Shown here one piece after another: positions 57,406 to 64,000 of a DNA stretch of 64,000 nucleotides. This DNA comes from Coriaria nepalensis (taxonomy: Eukaryota > Streptophyta > Magnoliopsida > Cucurbitales > Coriariaceae), in NCBI GenBank assembly GCA_027186245.1, contig CP114485.1:4960001-5024000 (forward strand), read 5' to 3'. A model generated the notes under the pieces. It did no database searches and was not told the origin of the DNA. It saw only the letters and a program-made list of their open reading frames with translations. The stretch's first letter is position 1. Every line of letters starts with the position of its first letter. A program made the position numbers and the translations under genes.

Positions 57406-60400
57406 GGAAAAGTTCAAGGATGGTGGTACGATACTTGTGCAACTGTGCACGTTTCCTATGACAGATCACTGTTCAAGACTTTTGATGAAGTCGGAAATGG
57501 ACAAGAGATTCAAACGGGAAATGAAGGTCGTTCCAAGGTACTTGGCAAAGGAAGCATTGAAGTGATCTTCACCTCTGGTAAAAAGATCACCCTAGCAAAT
57601 GTTTTGTATGTTCCTGATATGAACAGGAATCTGATTAATGGTGATTTGCTAGGGAAACCCGGAATCAAATCAATTTATGAATCCGAGAAGTTGATTTTGT
57701 CAAAAAAATGGCTCTTTCATTGGAAAGGGTTATTCTAGTGATGAAATGGTGAAACTATATACTATTGACAATGATGTTAATAATAAAAATGCTAGTAGTT
57801 CTGTTTATATGATTGATTTAAATTCTATTTCATTGTGGTATGGTAGACTTGCACATATAGGCATTAGTACCATTAACAGAATTATTAAATGTGGCCTAAT
57901 ATCATGTGATACTAGTAATTTCGAAAAATGTGAAATATGCACTAAATAAAAAATGGTTAAGAAGCCTTTTCATAGTGTTGAAAGGTCATCTCAACTATTG
58001 GATTTAGTACATAGTGATTTATGTGAATTGAATGGCATCTTAACAAGAGGAGGTAAAAGATATTTTGTAACTTTTATAGATGATTGTTCTAGATATACTT
58101 ATGTTTATTTACTTAAACATAAAGATGAAACATTCATTGCATTTAAAAATTATAAGGCCGAAGTTGAAAATCAACTAGGAAGAAAGATTAAGATCTTAAG
58201 AAGTGATAGGGATGGAGAATATTTCTCAAATGAATTTTCTGCATTTTGTGAAGAGCATGGTATAATACACCAATGCTCTTCCCCTTTCACACACCTCAAC
58301 AAAATGGCTTAGCCGAGAGAAAAAACAGAACATTTCTTGAACTGACTAATGCTATGTTGTTGAATGCAAAATTACCTAACAATTTGTGGGGAGAAGCTAT
58401 TTTAGGTGCATCTCACATTCTTAACAGGATTCCTTTGAAGAAGAGTAAAATTTCCCCATATGAGATGTGGAAAGGAAGAAAACCGAACATCGGTTATTTC
58501 AAAGTGTGGGGGTGTCTTGCTTATTGCAAGAACACAGATCCTAAAAGGACTAAATTGAGTCCGAGAGCCATAAAGTCTGCATTTGTTGGTTATGCAACAA
58601 ACAACAAGGCTTATAGGCTATTAGACTTGGAGTCTAATGTAATAATTGAATCTAGAGAAGCGGAGTTTTTTGAGAACTTATTGCCTTTAGATAATAATTC
58701 TCAAAACATTACTAATATTGAAGAATCTCAAATAGAGATACCTTCAAGGGTTGTTGAGCAACCAATTGAACCTCGTAAAAGCCAAAGAGCAAGAAAAGCA
58801 AAAGAATTGGGATATGATGAGATTGATTCTCAACTCATTACTTTCTGTTTGGTGGAAGGTAATAGAGAAGAGGTCATTAGGAAAATTCTTATAGTTCTTC
58901 AAATTGAAGATGATCCCAAAACATATAAGGAAGCTATGTCTTCTAGAGATTATGCTTTTTGGAAAGAGGCAATAAATGATGAAATGGATTCAATTATATC
59001 TAACCATACTTGGGAAATAGTTGAATTACCACCCGGTTCAAAACCAACAGGGTGTAAGGGGATATTTAAGAGGAAATATCATACCGATGTCACTCTTCAA
59101 ACTTTTAAGGCTAGATTAGTAGCCAAAGGTTTTAGACAAAAGGAAGGTATCGATTATTTTGATACATATGCAGCTGTTGCTAGAATAACTTCTATTCGAA
59201 TCTTGTTTGCCTTAGCTTCAATCCATAATCTTTATATTCATCAAATGGATGTTAAAACTGCATTTCTGAATGGTGATCTCAATGAGGAGGTCTATATGGA
59301 ACAACCGGAAGGTTTTGTTCTACTAGGAAATGAATATAAAGTGTGCAAATTAGTTAAATCATTATATGGTTTGAAGCAAGCACCAAAACAATGGCATGAA
59401 AAGTTTGACATTGTCATTCTTTCAAATGGTTTTAGACATAACAATGCTAATAAATGCCTATACTCAAAAGTTTGTGATGGCTATATCATAATTGTTTGTC
59501 TTTATGTTGATGACATGTTAATCTTGAGTGATGACATGAAGGGTGTAATAGAAACGAAGAGGTTTCTATTCTCCACATTCAAGATGAAAGATCTTGGACA
59601 AGTGGATACCATTTTAGGTATTAAGGTGAAGCAAAATAGTGGGGGATATATATTAAGTCAATCTCATTACATTGAGAAAGTACTTAATAAGTTTAGTCAT
59701 CTAAAGTTCAAGGAGGCAAACACTCTATTTGATTCAAGTATAAAACTTGTTGAGAACAAGGGAAGAGCAGTAGCTCAACTTGAATATGCAAGTGCTATAG
59801 GAAGTCTCATGTATGCTGCATAGTGCACAAGAGCTGATATATCATTTGCGGTTAGTAAACTAAGTAGGTTTACTAGCAATCCGAGCATTGAGCATTGGAA
59901 GGCAATTAGTAGAGTTCTTGGTTATCTTAAGAGAACCAAGGAAATAAGTCTCCACTATTCAAAGTTTCCAGCTATACTCGAAGGATATACAGATGCAAGC
60001 TGGATATCAAGTGTAGGAGATAACAAATCTACTACAGGTCGGTTATTCACACTTGGAGGTGGTGTTGTTTCTTGGGGTTCCAAGAAACAAACGTGCATCA
60101 CGCACTCAACCATGTAGTCCGAGTTCATTGCTTTGGCAGCAACTGGGAAAGAGGCTGAGTGGCTAAGAGACCTTCTTTTAGATATTCCATTTACTTCAAA
60201 ACAAGTATCTGCTATATCTATACATTTTGATAGTCAAGCCACCTTATCCCGAGCATACAGCGGAGTGTATAATGGGAAGTCAAGACATATTAGCCTTAGA
60301 CATGATTATGTGAGACAATTAATTCAAAGTGGAATTATTGCCATCACATATGTGAGATCAAGTGAAAATTTAGCGGATCCCTTTACCAAACCTCTTTCAA

Positions 60401-60453
60401 GAGAATTGGTAAAGTATACATCTAGAGGGATAGGACTGAAACTCTTAAGTTAA
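57406..60453 (+). pseudogene. Copia pol (protease, integrase, RT, RNase H)
   Basis: Domain order protease-integrase-RT-RNase H places it in Ty1/Copia. Protease: WWYDTCATVHVSYD, active-site triplet Asp-Thr-Cys instead of the usual Asp-Ser/Thr-Gly. Gag-pre-integrase: SLWYGRLAHIG. Integrase core: FVTFIDDCSRYTYVYLL and PQQNGLAERKNRTFLEL. RT: ARLVAKGFRQKEGIDY, QMDVKTAFLNGDLNEEVYME, CLYVDDMLILSD. RNase [38 protein letters not shown]. Breaks: frame change near 57700-57745, TAA at 57947-57949, frame change near 58270-58310, TAG at 59821-59823 and TAG at 60115-60117. The longest open part is 58273-59823 (integrase end and RT). Confidence 0.88.
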
Positions 60454-61023
60454 GAGATCCACCAATGACGGTAACCCAACTTAACACTAGGAAATGACTA
60501 GTATTAAGTTCAAATGGTAAAAACAAGTCATTGATAAGTGGATAGTATTTCAGCACTAAACTGATGGCCCTATCTGAGATGTATAGTGCTGGTTGTTACA
60601 GTCGAGGGTTGAGTTTGTCAAACTCTTAATGAAGTTCAGTCTATGAGTGATAAGTATCTTAAATGTAACAAAGATACTGAAAGAACTTCACCTATATAAA
60701 CTTAGAGGTGGTGCCGCCTCTCATAAGAATTAGAGTTTTTCTTAAGAAAGTTTATGGACAGGATGAGCACAAGGCCATAATAGTGCTAAGCGAGATATAT
60801 ATGGAATATATGAATTATGAGTGTCTATGTGTGTGGTATCACCGGTTTTGTCACATATATGAAATAACTGGTTCAAAGCTTTGAGCTACCTGGGATTTCG
60901 ACAGAACTTTGTGACACTTACACTAAGGTAAAATTCAAATCGAAAGATATTTTATTTCATGCATAGGCACCGTCTTCAAGATTCTGACAGGTTAATTCAT
61001 TTACACTTTATCCAGTGGGGGAT

Positions 61024-61746
61024 TGTTGGACTTTTTCCTTTGGCTAAAGTGAAATGGATTAAAGACCCAAAGCCCAAAAAAAAAATGTTTAATAAATGCA
61101 ATTAAATGCATCCCACATTGGAAAGGGAGAAACATTTTCAAGCATTTATAAGTAATTGCAAATAATAAATATTTGTAATAATAAATAAGTATTGGGGCTT
61201 GGCTGAGACTCGCACTCGCACACGCGCGTGCGGCGTGGGCCTGAGGCCTGAGGCGTGAGGCGCTTTTGGCGCTTATTAGGCGCACTTGGCACTTTGCACG
61301 TTTGAGACGTGGCGGCCAGCTGCCACGTGCGGTGGTTGATCGACTACTTAAACGTTTGACAGTTAAAACGGTTAGTTACCGTTAGAGTTTGAATTTTGGG
61401 AATTCAAATATCTGACTGTTAAAGCAGTTAAACTGTTTTAAACAAAGAAGTGTGACTGTTTGTGAAACAGTATACTGTTTCACGAACATGTACCAAAATT
61501 TTCCTATAAATAAGAGAAACCTGAAGAGAACTGAAGACAAATCTTATTCTCAGTTTTCGTACTGTCAGAAACCGAATATATTCCATAACAAAATTTCACT
61601 GTTGCTTGTGATCTTTTGTAAAGGCTTGTCATATCCCAAAAACTATTTTCACAGTAACTTAAAGCAATCTGGGAGGGTGAAAATATCGTTTTTTGGAAAA
61701 CGTATCTGTTACGTGTTTCAAGTCTTGATCCCATTTAATTTCAACA
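61024..61746 (+). repeat. Copia 3' LTR
   Basis: 723 bp, TGTTGG...TTCAACA, preceded by the purine tract CAGTGGGGGAT. Differs from the 5' LTR by few substitutions and small indels (for example in the AATAAATGC repeats after the A-run, and a TTTTGGCGC insertion near 61264). It holds a perfect palindrome (61462-61483) and a TATA box (61505-61512). Followed by the target duplication AGTAC. Confidence 0.92.
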
Positions 61747-61751
61747 AGTAC

Positions 61752-62460
61752 CACGTTAACAATGACCCGTCTAAATTCTGCGAGGGTTTGTGTGGAGGCT
61801 GACTTATCTAAGCCTCTTCCTTCTTGCATCAGGTTAGAGACTGGAGAGGGAAACAAGATTTTTTCAGGATGTGATTTTTGAGAGACTTTCGTTGTATTGT
61901 TCGTACTGTAACGTTCAAGGACACTCATTGGCCAATTGTCATTGGCAACATCCGCCGTCCAACGTTACAATAACCGTGGATAGGTCTGAGGGGGGTGTTT
62001 TTCATGGTTCACCGAGTAGGTCAAAAAGGGCAAAGAAGAGGAAAAATAAGAGTAAGAGAAAGCAAGCAGACAACCATGTAGTAGAAATGATGGTCAGGAA
62101 ATTACTGACCAATCAGAATAAGTTTCTATTGATCAAGGAAAAAAGATAGGGAAGTCGGTTCCCATTAATAATGAAGAAGAAGAAGGGGAAATAGCTCCCA
62201 CGCAGACACATTCTGTAGAGATCAATTCTCCTGTATCTTCATGTGGTATTGGTCACGTGTTAATCCTTTGGTTCCAATATGTTCTCATGAGGGAGTTGGA
62301 AATCAAGGAGGGGAGGTCCAAAGGGGTCTTACTTCAGATGGAGGGGTGAATCAGGATGGTTTTATTCCAGTGACAAAACGCAAGGTCAAGGCTAAGTCCA
62401 AAATAGTAGGTTCATCTTCCCAATATCTTGGATTGAAGCCTAAGCTTCCCTTCAAAACCT
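61752..62460 (+). pseudogene. LINE ORF1, C-terminal part with zinc knuckle
   Basis: Continues ORF1 directly after the Copia insertion: TRLNSARVCVEADLSKPLPS, CIRLETGEG, then after a frame change ERLSLYCSYCNVQGHSLANC, a CX2CX4HX4C zinc knuckle, and a Lys/Arg-rich stretch near 62020-62070. The last part (62241-62460) includes DGFIPVTKRKVKAKSK. RVCVEADLSKPLP is a hallmark of plant L1 ORF1. Stops separate the pieces. Confidence 0.82.
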
Positions 62461-62469
62461 GACTTACGT

Positions 62470-64000
62470 CGGATTTTATTCTTTTTTGGAACTGCATAGG
62501 AATTGGTAACCTGGGTTTTCTATCAAGTCTAGAAAAGTTATTAAGGGTTAACAAAGTATTTTTTGTTGGTCTGATGGAACCTTTTTGTGGATCATTCAAA
62601 CATTTGATAGTATTAACAAGAAGATTAAAATGCAAGGACGAATCTCAAATTTGGACTCGGGAGGTAAGATTTGGATTTTTTGGAAGGACTTTTTAGATGT
62701 TCAAATTATTTTTTCTCATAGGCAGTTTATAGTGTGTACGGCGGCATGGTTGAATATTAAAGTAATGGTGATCATAGTTTACGCGAGTTGTTATCCTCTA
62801 GAGAGAAAGTAGTTTTGGGAGGCCCTTCCGAATATTATGGAGAGATATTCATATCCAGTCATATGGGGTGGAGACTTCAATATAATACGATACCCTCACG
62901 AGACACGTGGTCGTATTAATCCTTCTTTTTCGGCAATTCATGATTTTGACACGTGCATTCAAGGAGCAGATTTGACAGACCCTCCGTTCTCAGGTTCTCT
63001 TTTTACGCATTGAAACAGTAGGTAGGGTTTCGCTCGAGTTTATTTCAGATTGGATAGAATTTTAGCGTCTCCGGTGCTTTGTGAGTCATATAATGGGCGG
63101 GTTGTTCACTTGGAGAGATTGCATTTGGATCATTGTCCTCTTATTTTTCATTCTTCTTCTTTGTCGTATCAGGGGCCTCATCCTTTTCGCTTCCAGCGTA
63201 TGTGGACAACACATAATCAATTCTTACCTACGGTGAGAAATGCATGGCAGAATCAACCGCACAATCCTTTGGTTAGACTGGCTATTAATCGTCGTAATAC
63301 GAAGCTGCACCTTAAGCAGTGGGAGGGGGCTATTTTTGGTAACATTGTTTCAGACTTAGACTTGTGGAGGGACAAGGTGGTGGCGTACGAAGCAATACTG
63401 GACTCTGGTTGGTCAGAGGATATTTTTGCGGATCTGCAACATACAAAAGAAGCTTATAATCAGTGCATCATTAACGAAGAATTTTTTTGGAAGCAAAAAT
63501 CTCGGATCCATTGGCTTCATGAGGGAGATTCTAATACAAAATTCTTTCATGCTTCGGTGAAAGCTCGTAATAGGCAATTAAATTTGTCGAACCTAGTTGA
63601 TGAATAAGGGGGTAGTCTTGCCGATCCACATGTTTTCCACCTAATAGCTATAGAATATTATAAATCCTTATATACTGCCGAACATGTTTCTTGGTCTGAA
63701 GATTTATTTGAAGTTATACCCAAGTTGGTTAGTGATGTTGATAATGCTATTCTTACAGCCCCTTTCACGGGGATGAGCTTAGAGAAGCTACTTGGTCAAT
63801 TCTGATTGATGGTGCTCTGGGGTTGGATTGTTTTTTTTCTTCTTTCTTCCAACATTGTCGGGCAGTGATTAAAAATGATCTTTTGGAGGCGGGGAATGAG
63901 TTTTTAAGTGGTAATAGTTGCCGGAGGCTCTCTTGAGCACCCTTTTGGTTCTTATCCTGAAGAAGACTTGTTCGAGTTCTTTGAAAGAGATGCAATTGGA
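62470..64000 (+). pseudogene. LINE ORF2: endonuclease and start of reverse transcriptase, partial
   Basis: Apurinic-type endonuclease: ILFFWNCIGIGNLGFLSS, VGLMEPF, KIWIFWKDF, VMVIIVYASCYPLERK, YPVIWGGDFNII, FRLDRILASPVL, HLDHCPLIFHSSS. Linker and RT start: HPFRFQRMWTTHNQFLPTVR, FFWKQKSRIHWLHEGDSNTK, FFHASVKARNRQLNLSNLVD, then ASFFQHC-like and LVLIPKK-like remnants at 63840-63970. Several stops and frame changes; the longest open part is 63050-63607. The element continues past the window, where the RT catalytic YxDD should follow. Confidence 0.83.

Larger units (their letters stand above)
54905..61746 (+). mobile_element. Rearranged Ty1/Copia retrotransposon, one integration event
   Basis: Flanked by the 5-bp repeat AGTAC (54900-54904 and 61747-61751), within LINE ORF1. 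Order: inverted LTR fragment (54905-55378), second copy of the 3' internal end (55379-55760), LTR (55761-56475), gag-pol body (56476-61023), LTR (61024-61746). The outer 38 bp of the inverted LTR are missing at the left edge. The two complete LTRs are nearly identical, so the insertion is young, although pol is already broken by several stops. Confidence 0.85.
54230..64000 (+). mobile_element. L1-type LINE, split by a Copia insertion and cut by the window end
   Basis: 5' leader from about 54230 (exact start unknown), ORF1 at 54365-54904 and 61752-62460, ORF2 from about 62470 to the window end. Joining across the Copia insertion restores the ORF1 sequence without gap. The 3' end, poly(A) tail and target duplication of the LINE are outside the window. 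ORF1 and ORF2 are both broken by stops or frame changes, so this copy is not active by itself. Confidence 0.85.

Noticed and set aside
1..64000. CRISPR array, operon, rRNA or organellar DNA insertion
   Set aside because: No regularly spaced direct repeats, no rRNA-like sequence and no chloroplast or mitochondrial gene stretch. The plastid-related genes here are nuclear genes with introns and transit peptides.

Overview
This is nuclear DNA of a flowering plant, almost certainly a eudicot. Genes carry GT-AG introns, spacers are AT-rich, several products are plant-specific (PTAC16, TOC75, LUX, Rubisco activase, a clade A PP2C), and Copia, L1-type LINE and pogo-like elements are present. The organism itself cannot be named from the sequence.

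Layout. 1-3.8 kb: old Copia remnant split by a 2.07-kb TG...CA element with a CAATT target duplication. 4.7-5.9 kb: plant-specific unknown gene (-), frame broken. 6-9 kb: spacer with a 72-bp tandem repeat and a 1.1-kb dispersed repeat. 9.3-15 kb: MEE60-like membrane protein (+), THA8-like PPR protein (-), Elongin-C (-). 15.6-22.8 kb: decayed RABA2/Rab11 GTPase (+), PP1 catalytic subunit (+), tRNA-Val(CAC) (-), small tail-anchored coiled-coil gene (+). 24-27.2 kb: dead pogo/Tigger transposase and the inverted partner of the 1.1-kb repeat. 28-29.9 kb: HAI-type PP2C (-). 30-35.8 kb: long AT-rich spacer with a decayed telomere-like block. 35.8-53.1 kb: PTAC16 (-), TFIIA large subunit (+), truncated Rubisco activase (+), PPR relic (-), TOC75 (+), PPR relic (+), LUX (-). 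54.2-64 kb: a LINE (+) that runs off the window, split by a rearranged Copia element of 6.84 kb.

How the genes relate. They are independent plant genes, not an operon. From recalled Arabidopsis locus numbers, the order THA8L - RABA2 - PP1 - PTAC16 - TOC75 - LUX matches a chromosome 3 segment (about At3g46870 down to At3g46640). ELC, RABA2, PP1, HAI PP2C, TFIIA and a LUX paralogue match the At5g59 segment. This supports the gene calls and marks the region as an ancestral gene block later invaded by transposons.

Notable points: one integration carrying an inverted LTR plus a tandem LTR; a palindrome next to the LTR TATA box that stays symmetric in a diverged copy; single-base frame breaks in otherwise conserved genes (including TOC75), which may be assembly errors; and two conserved genes decayed in place (RABA2, Rubisco activase). 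I found no convincing new biological system. The rearranged Copia copy and its LTR palindrome are the least ordinary structures.
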